Origin: Maratus speciosus
Taxonomy: Eukaryota > Arthropoda > Arachnida > Araneae > Salticidae
Direction of reading: 5' to 3'
Length of the DNA: 64,000 bases
Assembly: GCA_963932465.1 (NCBI GenBank)
Contig: OZ010786.1
Location: forward strand, 598,599,038 to 598,663,037
Part shown: positions 1 to 10,993 of the stretch, piece by piece
Numbering within the stretch: the first letter of the stretch is position 1
How the letters are laid out: each line of letters starts with the position of its first letter
Notes under the pieces: generated by a model
What the model saw: the letters and a program-made list of their open reading frames with translations, nothing else
Told to the model about the DNA's origin: nothing
The model's database searches: none
Program-made: the position numbers and the translations under genes

Positions 1-597
1 CAAGCCATCTCCTTAACATAATAAACCAGTATACCAAATTTGAGCTAATCGAATAATTCTACATGAAAAACGCATTTATCTAAATTAAGGGGAAAGGCAA
101 TTGCCCCCCTTTCCCCCTTTATACATAATAATGATCTTCCAAATGTAATCAGGGAAGCTGCTTAACATAATTAACCGGTATACCAAATTTATAGCAAATC
201 GCATATTTCTGCATGAAAACCCCATTTATCTAAATTAGGGGAGGGGATAGCCCCCCCCCCTTGCCTCCCTTTATATGTAATTAATGAACCTCCAAATCTA
301 ATCAAGGCAGCTCCTTAACTTAATAAACCGGTATACGAAATTTGGAGCAAATCGAATGATTCATCATGAAAAACCGATTTATCTAAATTAAAAGGGGTAG
401 CCCCCCTTTCCCCCCTTTATACTTACATAATGAGCTTCCAAATCTAATCAGGGAAGCTCCTTAACACAATAAACCGGTATACCAAATTTATAGCAAATCG
501 CATATTTCTGCATGAAAACCCCATTTATCTAAATTAGGGGGGGGGGGGGACTAGCCCCCCTTATCGTTAACCAATGAACCCCCAAAAATAATTAGGG
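1..597. repeat. Tandem array, ~150-bp unit, four copies
   Basis: Four head-to-tail units begin near 2, 155, 306 and 454 (spacing 144-152 bp). Each carries the order CTTAAC, AACCGGTATACC, a CATGAAAA stretch, CATTTATCTAAATTA, then a G-run and a C-run (for example at 235-262 and 538-560). The array is open at the left edge of the window and decays after 597, where only the start of a fifth unit is recognisable. The G/C runs vary in length between units, as expected from slippage. No ORF is present. It is a minisatellite-like array; whether it lies inside a larger element cannot be told. Confidence 0.85.
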
Positions 598-679
598 AAG
601 CACCTTATCAAAATGAATGAACATAAATAAAAATCGTTTTTAATTGAAAACTCCAATAGATTATTTTACATTTAGTATA

Positions 680-2142
680 GGGTAACTCCGGGAGAGTCGC
701 CGCGTACGGGATAGATGCCGCACCCCTTGTATTTCTTGTAATTATCGATAGATGGTCGTCAAACGCACAGTATAGGTGCGCAATGAGATTATTTTAACCA
801 GTGTATAGCGTGAATCCCATTTCGATGTTTACTTGTAGAAGTACAATCCTTAATTTGACGCAAGTGCATGATTTCACTGTCCAAACTTTTAAGCAGGTTA
901 TGTATAAATATTTTTCATACACTAATTACTAAATGCATGCATGATTTTGAAGTCAAAACTAAGTATAGCGTTTGTATAGAGTACTGTGTATATGATTACG
1001 CCATTCCCCTTAGCGATGGCAGCTAACTGTGATGGTCGATGTCTGCACCATGCAAAATGGGATACATGCCACACTGCAATTCCGGTATACATGCGCAGTT
1101 TTTTTTTGTACGAGATGATTAAGTGTTATTAATTTTTCCTTTTCTTTTTGCACAGACTAACCATGTTAGGTATGTTATCAAGTTTACTAAAACCAAAGGA
1201 GATGAAAGGGGAAAATAAAATGTAAGAAGGGCAAGAAAGATGCAAGTCAAGATGATAATAATGAAAAATTGGATTACGCGTAACGCAGATGTTCTTTGCA
1301 AACTATTCCAAAAAAGAGGAAGCGTAGTTGGATTCGTTGCATTATGTGTTTAAATGTAGTTACATAAAGACTGTACTTTTTCGACACTTTTTCTGTAGAT
1401 TTGAGCCGAAAAAAACAGGTCTCTTAATCCATTCGGGACCATAGGCGCATATAAGCACCTTCATAAAGAGCTTACAAAATTTGTTTCTGGCACCAGTAAA
1501 AAAGAAAAGTAATATTTTCTTTGTTTAATTAGAACATTTTCATGATTATTTAAGTAAAGGTAACTTCTTTTATGAAAGTGGTACTAACCGAATAAAATTT
1601 GTGTAAAAGCCACCGATCTCGAAAGGGTTAACAAATGAATTATGTAAACACAATTTTACTTTTTTTCTTTTCCCTTTCTAATACATTGATGTTACGTTGT
1701 TTCTGAAATAGCAATTAAAATTTAATGTAAAAAAAATAAGTCGATAATTTTAATAGTGAAGTAGGCAACAATTATTAATTTGAATCTACTAATACGTTTC
1801 ATTGTACGCATTTAGATTCATTTTGTTATTACATCGTTAATTATAGTCCATATATGAATATTTTTTTTAAATATTTTTATTTATAATTTCATTTTGTTCT
1901 TATTACATAACTACCGCACAAGTGCGGCGTCTCAGCCTGAATGTACGGGTGACGCGGCGCAGTGTAATGTTTTAGAAAAAAATTGGTAAAAAATATCAAT
2001 AATTTGTTTTGAATTTTTTTCTCGCAGTACACGCGTTGTATATTTAACATTAAATAACACAGCATGATTTTTTTTTTATGTCCACCATGGGACTTTATAC
2101 ACAAATTCAAAAAAATGCGCGGCATAAATCCCGGAATTACCC
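680..2142. mobile_element. pogo-like non-autonomous DNA element with TA flanks
   Basis: The ends are inverted repeats: GGGTAACTCCGGGAGAG at 680 and, on the other strand from 2142, GGGTAATTCCGGGATTT; both continue to GCCGCG. TA dinucleotides flank both ends (678-679 and 2143-2144). GC-rich subterminal blocks with GCCGC motifs occur at both ends (about 690-725 and 1915-1965). No transposase is readable inside. The form resembles the pogo/Tigger-like elements at 52392 and 56891, whose ends also begin with a G-run. A TTAA-flanked element (1428-1627) is nested inside. Assignment to pogo is inference from end form and TA target. Confidence 0.6.
1428..1627. mobile_element. TTAA-flanked ~200-bp MITE (piggyBac-like), copy 1
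   Basis: A 200-bp segment is flanked by TTAA at 1424-1427 and 1628-1631. The ends are TCCATTCGGGACCATA and CGATCTCGAAAGGG. The interior (CCAGTAAAAAAGAAAAGTAA at about 1491) recurs at 11580 and, inverted, inside 9136-9337. TTAA duplications with CCC/GGG ends are the hallmark of piggyBac-type transposition; no coding sequence is present. Confidence 0.75.
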
Positions 2143-2280
2143 TATATATATATTTAGATTCCGCGTCAAGCACACCACAAAAAAAATTTCATGTGAACGA
2201 TATCAATTATGTATTTAAATAATTAAGTTCAGAAATTTATTTGAACATAACATGTTTAAAATGAAATAAAGAGCTTGTTT

Positions 2281-2474
2281 CCCCACTAAAAAAAATCTGT
2301 AGAAAATCTGTAGGTAATTGGCCCGTTTCTGCAGATATTTTAAAGAATATCTTAAGAAATTCTACAGATATTTTGAGGGTAAAGCTAAATCTGCAAAATT
2401 TCTTCAGATTTCTGTAGAATTTCTGGAGAAACTGCAGATTTATTCAGATAATCTTAAGATTATTTTTAGTGGGG
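2281..2474. mobile_element. Short TIR MITE (CCCCACTAAAAA ends)
   Basis: Ends are CCCCACTAAAAAAAATCT at 2281 and its near-complement GATTATTTTTAGTGGGG at 2458-2474. The interior is full of CTGTAG/CTGCAG/CAGATATTTT words in both orientations, so much of the 194-bp element can fold on itself. The 66-codon open frame across it is a by-product of this composition. The target duplication is not clear. Confidence 0.65.
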
Positions 2475-3539
2475 TTCCTAAACTCGTTTATAATTTAATG
2501 TTTATATATAAAACTTAAATGGGATCGATTCTGCTATTTTCCCTTTTTACAAAAGAATATACTTTTTCCTGATTATGTGAAGAAGGTGACGAAATTCGCT
2601 AAAATTATAATATGTGTTTTTAAGAATAATTTATAAACAGTTCAAAACTTATTCAAAATTAAACATACACTTAATATCTATAGGATGCTGAAGAATCTCA
2701 GAACAATATTTTTCCATCTTTCAGCAAATTTGACTTTGAAAATGGTATATTTTGCCAACTAACAGAATGAAACTGAAAATTTTTTAAGCTCAAGTTTATA
2801 ATTAACATAATGATTCTTTCCAAAACTTCAAGTGCTGATTTAAAGTTGAAAAAATATTTAAAGTTAATTATATAACATATATCTGATGATTTAGTGTATA
2901 ATAATGAACACTTTCATAAAAAACATTTAATAAGTGGAATTAGAAATTATTAGAAATTTGTGTTTATTGTTATTTGTTAGAACATATTTTCATTTATTAA
3001 ATGATATTCGAAAACTGTTTATTATTATACAGTAATTAACAGATAAAAATTGTATAACTAACTTGATCTATTCTTTTTTTTTTTTATCTAAATCTATTTA
3101 AAAACTGCGTTTCGCAGATATGTAAAGCATCACAATGTTAATTATACTGAAAGAAATAAGTTTTGGATGATGACTTGACAGGTTCGATTTTAAAAGTTTT
3201 GTCAAATATCTACAGAAATACTTGACGAATCGTCCTTGAACATATGTGACCTTATATTTTCCAGTGAAAGATTTAGTCGCGAAGCTAATTAGGAAAACAA
3301 TATTGATTTGAATAAAAAAAATAACATTTGCGATCACCCTGTAACAGAAAATGCTCGAAATGATCTGTCACTATAGCAAATTACTATGTACTGAGTCCTG
3401 TACAATGATTATATGCATTTGTGTAATAATAGCAGGTTCTGCAGCGCGGGATAACCCACCAATCGGTATAGGCTTCCAGATCCAGCGTTGCTAACAATAT
3501 TATTTAACAATTGTTGAAAGTTCACTATTTACAAATTTA
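2475..3539. other. AT-rich stretch without recognisable feature
   Basis: Plain AT-rich sequence. A minus-strand open frame of 79 codons at 3098-3337 has no recognisable domain. A GC-richer patch at 3430-3490 was examined for tRNA-like boxes and none was found. Confidence 0.6.
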
Positions 3540-3541
3540 TA

Positions 3542-4479
3542 CAGGGTGTCTTAAAAGGTCGTTTACAAACTTAACATGCTAGTCTGTCATATCATGTGGA
3601 ACAAGATTTACATAGAAAATACGTTCGAAAATGCAAACTGCGGCCTCTAGAGGACTATGAGCGCAGGTGTGGTGGAGAAGAAAGAAAAGATGTCGAAAGA
3701 GGTATTAATATGACTTTTATTAAAGAACATGGTTTAATTTACAGGAGGTGTTCAAAATTCCTTCCATTCGCCGCAATGCATGCTTCACAATGTCGACGCA
3801 TGGATTCACGGACTCGTTCAAAATGGGCAGGTGTGTCACGGATACGTGCTGCCGCTTCCACGATACGTTTTTGAAAATACCAGCTTGCGAATGCGACGCG
3901 TTGAGGGTAATCGGAATCGCACAATGTCTGTACTCTTTGGATGTGCTAGGGGTGTAGCCTGTTCTCGTGCAATATGCGTATGATGCTGGAAAAATGTACA
4001 TCCAGGACGCGTTCCCTTTCTCGGATACTTCTTTGTGGGTTCCTCTCAAAGTCCCGTAGCACAGCTTCCTCTACGACAGGTGTACGTGTAGTGCGTTCTC
4101 GTCCGGTGTGGTTACTTACTTGGAAAACTCCTTCATCACGCAATTTGTGATGCAATTGTCCAAAAAAAAGCACGATTTGACTAACGTCTGTTTGGGAAGC
4201 GCTCAAGGTACATCCGTACCGCGGCTCCTGCATTTTCATCTGCGGCGCCATATACGTACTGCATATCCGCCAATTCTGCGTTACTAAACCGATTCATCCT
4301 TCTCCTGCAACGTCTTCGCCTGAAATGATTACGTTTCCTACTCTCCCGTAAGCCTGCGCTCATCGCCCTCTAGCGGTCACAGTTTGCATTTTCGAACGCA
4401 AGTTCCTATGTAAATGTTGTTTATCATGATATGACAGACCAGCGTATTAAGTTTGAAAACGACCTTTTGAGACACCCTG
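3542..4479 (-). mobile_element. Mariner-like transposon, internally deleted, ~110-bp TIRs
   Basis: TIRs of about 110 bp begin CAGGGTGTCTTAAAAGGTCG (3542) and, on the other strand from 4479, CAGGGTGTCTCAAAAGGTCG, each preceded by TA (3540-3541, 4480-4481). Both arms contain GTCTGTCATATCATG and end near CGAAAATGCAAACTG. Between them lies a minus-strand transposase missing its catalytic middle. The 938-bp length, against roughly 1.3 kb or more expected for a complete copy, fits an internal deletion derivative. Confidence 0.9.
3739..4300 (-). pseudogene. Mariner-like transposase, catalytic core deleted and frameshifted
   Basis: Read on the minus strand, the start is an ATG at 4300 followed by MNRFSNAELADMQYVYGAAD, the N-terminal helix-turn-helix seen in many arthropod mariner-like transposases. 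After a frame change the second DNA-binding segment follows (VVEEAVLRDFERNPQRSIRE, then SSIIRILHENRLHP), interrupted by a stop. A third block (DSDYPQRVAFASWYFQK) is joined directly to a C-terminal block (ERVRESMRRHCEACIAANGR) ending at 3739. The part that should hold the three catalytic acidic residues is absent, so this copy cannot encode an active enzyme, although its TIRs could still be recognised by an enzyme made elsewhere. The family is recognised from memory of such proteins. Confidence 0.85.
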
Positions 4480-4481
4480 TA

Positions 4482-5057
4482 TAAGAGTTGTTAAAAGTTC
4501 TATTTATTATTCTATGAGTAATTTGTTGAGAATTTTTTATGTAAGACGAGAGCAAGTTGTAAAAATTTTATGTACAAATTACGTTGTTCGGGATTAGAAT
4601 CCTCATAATGATTGGTTGGACTCTGAAAAATATCTTGGTTATTTTCTCTAATCTTGACACATTCTATTATTTTTGAGCAGAGCAATGGAGTTTTTTGCAC
4701 AATAAGATATAAAGGTTATTAGTAAAATGTAATTGTTTTTTGCTTAAACCTTGACAATCCTTTTTTGCTTAAAACTTGACAAAATGCAGTAGAAACTTTT
4801 TACTGCAATAATTCTTTTTTAACTTTGTAACCAAATATAGGACAACTGATGTATATGGGAATGGGAAGACGGAATGGGTTCGCTAGGCGCTTAGCAACAG
4901 CAGTAAAGATATAAGCATAAGCGCATAGAGATAGTCCGACTCAGCAGTTCCTTTTGCAACAAGTGTACCTAGAATCATCGAAAAATTGAGCGACATCGGC
5001 TATTGTTATGTCATGCCAGAATTGTAGCTTATTCAACAGGATTTCCTTGTTTGATTG
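4482..5057. other. No gene; possible LTR-like scrap
   Basis: Plain AT-rich sequence up to about 4850. The stretch 4850-5050 is GC-richer and begins TGTATATGGGAATGGG, which could be a decayed retrotransposon LTR, but no partner copy or coding region in the window supports it. Confidence 0.3.
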
Positions 5058-5725
5058 CAGGGCCGTGCAAAGCGGGGGGCAAAGGGGGCGGTCGCTCCGA
5101 GCGCAGAAATTGAGGGGGCGCCAAATTTATACTGCAAACATAGCTTTTCTTCTTTTTTTTTTTTTTTGAAAAAAAATTATATATTTACATATTAGGAATT
5201 TTTATCCCAATGAAAGTACGTTCATTTTTCGTTTCAAAGTCATTGCATTGTCCCTTACCCTACACCCAAATACAAATTTTTGAATAAGGACTTCTTTCTT
5301 TTCAAAACTTGTTTTAGGTCTTTGTCTTATTCTCTTTCATTAGCCTGCTCTTTCCTGAGTCTGTAATTTTCTTTCAGTGCTTGTGACAAAAACATATATT
5401 TTCAAAATAGTATGGGGTTTCCTTCTGGAAATACAAAAGTGTTGCAAACTGTACTGTACTGTTAGATACATTTTTCTACACTCATTTCCCAGAGTCCCTT
5501 TGACAAAATACAAGTGCAATTTTCTTTTATGTGAGAGTTACTGAGTTAAAATTAAACATAAGGTTCCAATATAAACGCGAAATATGCATTCACTAAAATT
5601 TATTCTGTTTTTGCACTTTTCAATTTTTTGACACATGTCACAAAGAAAAGTGTGTGTGTGGGGGGGGGGGGGGGCGCCAAATTGAAATTTTGCCCCGGAC
5701 GCAGTTTTCTCTTCGCACGGTGCTG
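5058..5725. mobile_element. hAT-like non-autonomous element
   Basis: Ends read CAGGGCCGTGCAAAG at 5058 and, from 5725 on the other strand, CAGCACCGTGCGAAGAG. Near each end is a G-run followed by GGCGCCAAATT (about 5115 and 5667-5685), also inverted. CAGGG-type ends suggest hAT, but the 8-bp flanks (TTTGATTG and TATTAAGT) do not match, so the duplication is lost or the boundary is off. A T-run (5150-5166) and a long G-run (5650-5664) lie inside. No coding region. Confidence 0.6.
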
Positions 5726-6017
5726 TATTAAGTGTTGCATATTCAGCTATTATTTTGTTATAAATAATGGCGAAAATGTATTGTATCGTTCCCTTTTGCT
5801 GAGCAGCTTACGATGTAGATAACATGTCTGTGTTCTCTTAAAATTTTATTGTAAATAGTTTTATATCATATTATTCAAGATCATTTTTAAAATCATAAAA
5901 AGCATCAAAGACTTATTACTGCAGCACAAAATACCTCATTGATATAGAACAAAATAGCAGCAACACATATATATGTATATATATACAGCCAGTCATAAAA
6001 AAAATCAGAAAAATACT

Positions 6018-6170
6018 GGTTTCATTACCTAAAAAGGCACAAAGGGGTTTAAACACTTAAAAGTTACAGGAATAAAAGAATGTCTAAACTTAGTTTAGAA
6101 GTTTGATGAAAATAAACATCCTATAACTTTTGTTTAAACCCCTTTGTGCCTTTTTAGGCAATGAATTTAT
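6018..6170. mobile_element. Hairpin MITE, ~45-bp arms
   Basis: Left arm 6020-6068 (CCTAAAAAGGCACAAAGGGG) pairs with right arm 6120-6168, where the complement CCCCTTTGTGCCTTTTTAGG occurs at 6139-6158. The outer words TTTCATTA and AATGAATTT also pair. The loop is about 50 bp. No coding content. The adjoining 5726-6017 and 6171-6536 are plain AT-rich sequence. Confidence 0.75.
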
Positions 6171-6536
6171 CTCTGATTACAAATTAAGGATAACGATCAA
6201 TAAACTCCCCTGCCCTGCTCTGTCAGGAAAATGTCAAAGAAATAGATATATTAATGAAATAGTCATTATTTGTTCCCGTCCATAAAAAAAAATTGCATTT
6301 ATTTACTGAACTTCGAAAGGATTTGAAAATAAAAGTTATAAAAGACAAAACCGTAAAATCAAAGCAAACGTCAATGTATTCATTTTTTAAACTCTATAGT
6401 AATTAACTTATGTAATTAACTTTTGTTTTGATACTTAAATTTTCATATTTTTTCCTGATGTGAAAAATAAATTTTAGTAACATTAATTGTTGCCTTTCTT
6501 CAACAATTAAAATCTAGATTTAAACATGACCTCCAT

Positions 6537-6916
6537 TAAGAGACCACCTCTCAGAGCGACCGATTCTTATTGTAACGGAACGTGGTCGCTTTAGGGAGGT
6601 TTTACTGTATTCTAAAATTGCACAGTTTATGAAACGTCATCATTGACCTTTCCACCCATTCTTTCATATTATGCACGTTATTTTTCTATTTTAATTGGAT
6701 CTAATGAAAACTTCTTCAAGTGACCAGGAAAAAACGGAATTTATTTCATTTTCTTCAAACAAATTGGTCGCTCATGGAGGGAGTTCAATGGGATGGTCTC
6801 TGAATGGAGGTAAAATTAGTATTGAGCCTATGGGAATAAATTTCGTTCCATGAAAAAACGGTCGTTCAGGGAGGTGGTCGCTTAATAGAGATGGTCGCAG
6901 AGGGAGGTTTCACTGT
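6537..6916. mobile_element. Two fragments of a pogo/Tigger-like end repeat
   Basis: Segments 6537-6609 and 6768-6916 run in the same direction and end GGGAGGTTTTACTGTA and GGGAGGTTTCACTGT. Both repeat the word GGTCGCT with AGAGACC-like words near 6540 and in the interior of the second. CAGTAAAACCTCCCT-type termini are typical of Tigger/pogo elements. Two 3' ends in tandem without a matching 5' end suggest overlapping remnants rather than one intact element. Confidence 0.55.
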
Positions 6917-7763
6917 TTTTTTTATTTTTTGTTTTGAAAATAACTAAGGTAGGGTCGAAACATGTAAAGTCAAATAAACCTAGTTTTGCTGTTTTTAAAG
7001 TTTTAATTTGCACCTTTTAACAATTAAATTTAGTATGTAGGCGTTAATTTGCTATATATTTGCTTACAAGTCATTTCATTTTTATTTTATTGTAATTTAT
7101 TTATTATTATTATTATTTTTATTATTTATTTATTTATTTATTTTTATTATTATTTTTTTTTACCTTTATTCAAAAAGAAATTTGTACATTTTTCTTTTCA
7201 TTTAAAGAAGTGTTCTTCAATGATAAATATCATAGGAAGTTCTCATAATTATTTCGTTAATTCAGATATTGATTTATAGAATTAAAGCAGCACTACGGTT
7301 TCCGACATTCATTATTTAGTGAAGAAATGTATCTAATGATTGCTTGAAGCTACAATAAATTTATAAAAGTAATTTTTAGTTATTTCATAACTGAAATTGA
7401 TTACTTATTTCTTGTTTATTTTAAGAATTCTTTTAATTAATGAATTTAGTAGCTAGAAATATTCTTCGTTATTAATGAAAATGTAATAAATAAATCTTGA
7501 TTTCTTATTATTAATTTTCGTGTTCACACACTACAATAACCAAAGCCTTACAGAATGCAAAAGACCTTTTTTTCTACAATTCAAATATTATTTTCAAAGC
7601 TTTAAAACGTAAAAGATTTCTCGAGACTGCGCAATTTAAAAAAGGTCTTTTTGTTATTATTATTTAAAAATTTAATTTCCTCATCCTGGTTCGAAAATGT
7701 TAGGAAAAAAATATAACCAGAAAAAATAATTAGCCTTTTTTAAATTAATGATCATAATTTTAC

Positions 7764-7799
<36 letters not shown>

Positions 7800-8318
7800 G
7801 AAAAGAAAAGAAACATGTACGTGAAAATGAAATAAAACAAATAAATGATAGAGAAATAACTAATACTAAAGACTACTAATCGTAAATAATGATTATAGTT
7901 AACAAAAAATGTAAAAGTTATTTCAAAGTTTTTTTTTTTTACGGTTTAGCATAATTCAATATTGCTTTCATATCATTTTTTATGATAAATATTTTTGTGT
8001 ATTTTAATTCCAAGAAAGAAGATCCTAGAAAAATGTACTAAAAAGTATTGTTTGTGCGATATAAAATCGTTTATATTCCGAATTCATTAACATTAATTCT
8101 AGCATTCGTTTTAAAGGTAAAAGATAAATTTGTTCTTTTAAATTTAAAGAAAAAAATCTTTAAACAACTTGAATATCTACATTTTATTTTAACAGGCCCC
8201 CTCTCCCTAAAAAATAAAAGGAAACATTCACTGGAAATTCCCCTTTTTCATAACCTATCACATTAAAATCTTACTGTCTGTTTGCATTTTTTCACTACAC
8301 CTCCTAGGTAAAGGCTAA
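6917..8318. other. AT-rich stretch with microsatellites and an A-run
   Basis: No gene. It holds a (TTA/TTTA)n run at about 7085-7160, an uninterrupted A-run of about 29 bases at 7764-7792 followed by AGAAAAG words to 7831, and T-runs near 7930. The A-run could be a retroposed tail, but nothing upstream is recognisable and no target duplication was found. Confidence 0.6.
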
Positions 8319-8981
8319 TGTTAAGAGGCTACTTCACTCACGCTCGCTAATGTTACTCGTATGGAAGAATTTTTTTAATATCTCGTTTGCATTTCAACAT
8401 TTTAAGTGAATTTGTTTGCATTGAATAGCTGAGATAGATCTCTACAAAGGCCGTTTTTAACTTTTTGATTTTGTTTACAGGTTATTTTCATGATACTTTC
8501 ACTTTCGGAACGGGTTTCGAAAGTGAAAGTATCCTCATAAAAAAAATCCTGAAAACAAAACAGAAAAAGTAAAAAATGGCCTTTGCAAAGATCGACTTCA
8601 GCTATCCAATGTAAAAAAAAAAAATCGTTGAAAATACTAAAATGAAAACGAGATATTTTTAAAAATTCTTCCCACACGATTAACCCTTTTCACTCGAGAG
8701 GGGCATCTCACTCACCACTGGTGTTGTCAGGTATCCCTCGTAAATCGGAACGCCAAATGCTTTGGACACCACTAATATCTTATAGTTTATTTCGGCATCC
8801 TTTATCACAGATTGTTTGACCATTAGATAAGGCGAAGAAAATTAGTCTAAAATACTGGTGTCCAGAGCATTTGGAGCGCCCATTTAAGTCTACTAGTTGT
8901 CAGTGAGAATCACCTCTCGAGTGCAAAGGGTTAATAACAGCCAGCAAATGTTTTCGCGTGAGTGAAGTAACCTCTTATGCA
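8319..8981. mobile_element. Fold-back MITE with ~150-bp internal arms
   Basis: The outer inverted ends are TTAAGAGGCTACTTCACTCA at 8321 and, from 8980 on the other strand, GCATAAGAGGTTACTTCACT. Inside, 8361-8514 pairs with 8520-8675 around the word GATACTTTCACTTTCG, giving arms of about 150 bp with a tiny loop. A TTAA-flanked element (8684-8930) has inserted in the right part; without it the fold-back is about 410 bp. No coding region. Confidence 0.75.
8684..8930. mobile_element. TTAA-flanked piggyBac-like MITE with inverted ends
   Basis: Flanked by TTAA at 8680-8683 and 8931-8934. Ends are CCCTTTTCACTCGAGAGG and, on the other strand, CCCTTTGCACTCGAGAGG. A second inverted pair lies inside (CCAAATGCTTTGGACACC near 8755 against CCAAATGCTCTGGACACC near 8858-8875). 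This inner core recurs at 13908-14615. No ORF. Confidence 0.85.
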
Positions 8982-9135
8982 ATAAAATTAAACCGGTTAT
9001 CCTCGTGGACACGGGCATGTCATATAAGGTCTCAGAATTTAAAAAAAAATTGAGTTTCCGAGAGAATATATATATATATTTAAATTTTTAATATTTTTCG
9101 GTTTTGTCAATTTTATGTTATGATATAAATTTTAA

Positions 9136-9337
9136 TCCTTTGTGGCCTGGTGACTGTTACACAAATTTTATTCGCTTGTCAGCACTTTTTTTAAAAGAAG
9201 TTACCTTCAATAACACAATTTCGAAAATGCTCTAATTAAATAAGGCAAATTCTAGTTTCCTTTATCCAAACGTGCCAACAGCAAATTTTGCAAAGAAAAA
9301 TTATCCCGAGTCAAACTCGGGCTTGGACCACAAAGTG
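9136..9337. mobile_element. TTAA-flanked ~200-bp MITE, copy 2 (inverted relative to copy 1)
   Basis: TTAA at 9132-9135 and 9338-9341 bounds TCCTTTGTGGCCTGGTG and CTTGGACCACAAAGTG. The interior ACACAAATTTTATTCG and AAAGAAGTTACCTT match the reverse complement of 1428-1627, so both belong to one family in opposite orientations. Confidence 0.75.
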
Positions 9338-9566
9338 TTAAAATGACGCTACAATAGAAAACGTAACGCAGTTTGAAGAAATTGCTGCATAGTATTTCGT
9401 TTCAATAGATAAGTTAACTTATATTCATACACCAGTTTCTAATAAATGTTAGATATCTATTTGTGAAAATAGGTTTGAAGACTTAAAATAAGACAGCATA
9501 TAAACAATAAATATATTATGCATGTTCTCTAAATAATCTATATGTTAAAAAGATCTATCTATTTAA

Positions 9567-9766
9567 CACTAGAACGTCCGGAAATTTTACCCAATCCTAA
9601 TAAAATATTTTAACACCAGAATTTTTGTTTAAAACAATTTCACTTATTTATTCAACCGAGTTTTCTATAGTTACAATTTAATTAATTTTACGAAAAAAAT
9701 TCTGGTTCGAATCGACATTTTGTCATTTGATCAGTGTCGAATTGGCACCAGCTGGACGTTCTAGTA
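9567..9766. mobile_element. TTAA-type MITE with CACTAGAACGTCC ends
   Basis: The left flank is TTAA (9563-9566) and the right flank TTGA, a likely mutated copy. Ends CACTAGAACGTCC and GGACGTTCTAGTA are inverted. Its length of 200 bp matches the other small TTAA elements, but the interior is not clearly alike. Confidence 0.6.
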
Positions 9767-9777
9767 TTGAAAGACAA

Positions 9778-9845
9778 GGCTTTTTTCTTTTCTTTTCTTT
9801 TTTTTTCTTTTTTTTCTTTTTTTTTTTTTTTTCTTTTTTTTTTTG
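9778..9845. repeat. Pyrimidine tract (T-rich with regular C)
   Basis: Some 65 bases of T with interspersed single C, low-complexity. The complementary Lys/Glu-rich open frame is an artefact of this tract. Confidence 0.9.
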
Positions 9846-10989
9846 TCATCCGGCCTGAGCTCTCAGCTAAACCAATTTTGATAATTATTTTTAGGGTTTC
9901 GCTCATCTGACGAAATCCTATTCATCTCACTCCTCTGTCTGTCTGTCACAGAGCCCATTCTCAGAAACTATATATATTGGAGACTTGAAATTTTGGATAC
10001 TTATAGCTGAACACCTCACATCAAACGACAAATCATAAAATTTTGAAAAAGTCCTATATTTACCCGTCTGGGCTCTAACTTGTGCATTTTAAGCATTTTG
10101 TCTAACATCCACCCTTTTCACCCTGGGGCCACTTTTCTAACTTTTGCCGACACCCCTTTGACCATTCTTTCATATTATGCACCATAGCCATACATATTTT
10201 AGTTCCACTTTTTACCGCTAAGGGACGTCTAACTATCTCAGGTGCTATGGGCCCGATCTCCTCGACTAATATACCTACGGATAGGTTATAAAAAGGAATT
10301 TCGTTCAGATAGAAGTTTGTTTAGAATAGAATGCGCCCCTTTGGTGCGAAATGTGGAGCAAACAGATTTTACAAAAGGATAAAGTGTTTTGAAAGGAATA
10401 TTAAACGAAACCCTCTGTGCGATCTGTAATCACACTTACCCATTTGTTTTTTTGTTAATGAAAGCTGTTTATTTGTAGATATGCCCGCACTAACTTTTTA
10501 AAAAATATTCCCATTTTTATATTTTAAGTTTAATTTTTAAATTTCCTGTAAAATTTCTTTAAAATGGTGGCAATTTCGGATTACTTCCATTGTTTGCAGA
10601 GAAAAGAGAAATAGAGTTTATTTATTTTTATTGATTATATTCTTATTGATGACATTTTCTCATTACAATAAAAAATAACTTTTTAAAAAATTTACAAAAA
10701 ATTACGTCACGCTTTAAAAAACACGTGTTTCCCTCATAAAATTGTTACATTTCATTGTTTTTTCATTCTTCTGATACTAGATTTGAGATGCTAGGCGAAA
10801 TGCTTCAATGAGAGAAACTGACATCATATTTAACAGAAAACGGATATTTTCTTTGATAAAACAAATATTTTACCACAGATGAATCTAATAAAAGACATAA
10901 CTTTCAGGAAATTTTACTCGCCACAGTGCGAGTGTTCAAATGCAAAGTTGTAGCTGACAAGCGTTACTTCAAGTTTGGAAAAATATTTA
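9846..10989. other. Dispersed-repeat-like sequence, unclassified
   Basis: From about 9846 to 10440 the sequence is GC-richer than its surroundings and contains (CTGT)n near 9938-9948 followed by lines resembling the (CTGT)n sequence at 29895-30420. This arrangement is common in arthropod interspersed repeats, but no ends could be defined. Words ATTACGTCAC and ACACGTG at 10703-10728 recall those in the Helitrons at 28500 and 62366. No ORF of note. Confidence 0.4.
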
Positions 10990-10993
10990 TTAA

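Noticed and set aside
1..600. Regularly spaced repeats examined as a possible CRISPR array
   Set aside because: Units are ~150 bp with no short repeat/unique spacer alternation, and the DNA is clearly eukaryotic in content.
7049..7279. Open frame of 76 codons rich in Phe, Ile and Tyr, resembling a membrane protein
   Set aside because: It is the translation of TTA/TTTA microsatellite sequence; hydrophobicity is a by-product of T-rich codons.
7764..7831. A-run considered as the poly(A) tail of a retroposed gene
   Set aside because: No upstream sequence with coding motifs and no flanking duplication could be found; it may be simple sequence expansion.
9688..9906. Minus-strand open frame with a long Lys/Glu-rich stretch
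   Set aside because: It is the translation of a T/C low-complexity tract inside and next to a MITE.
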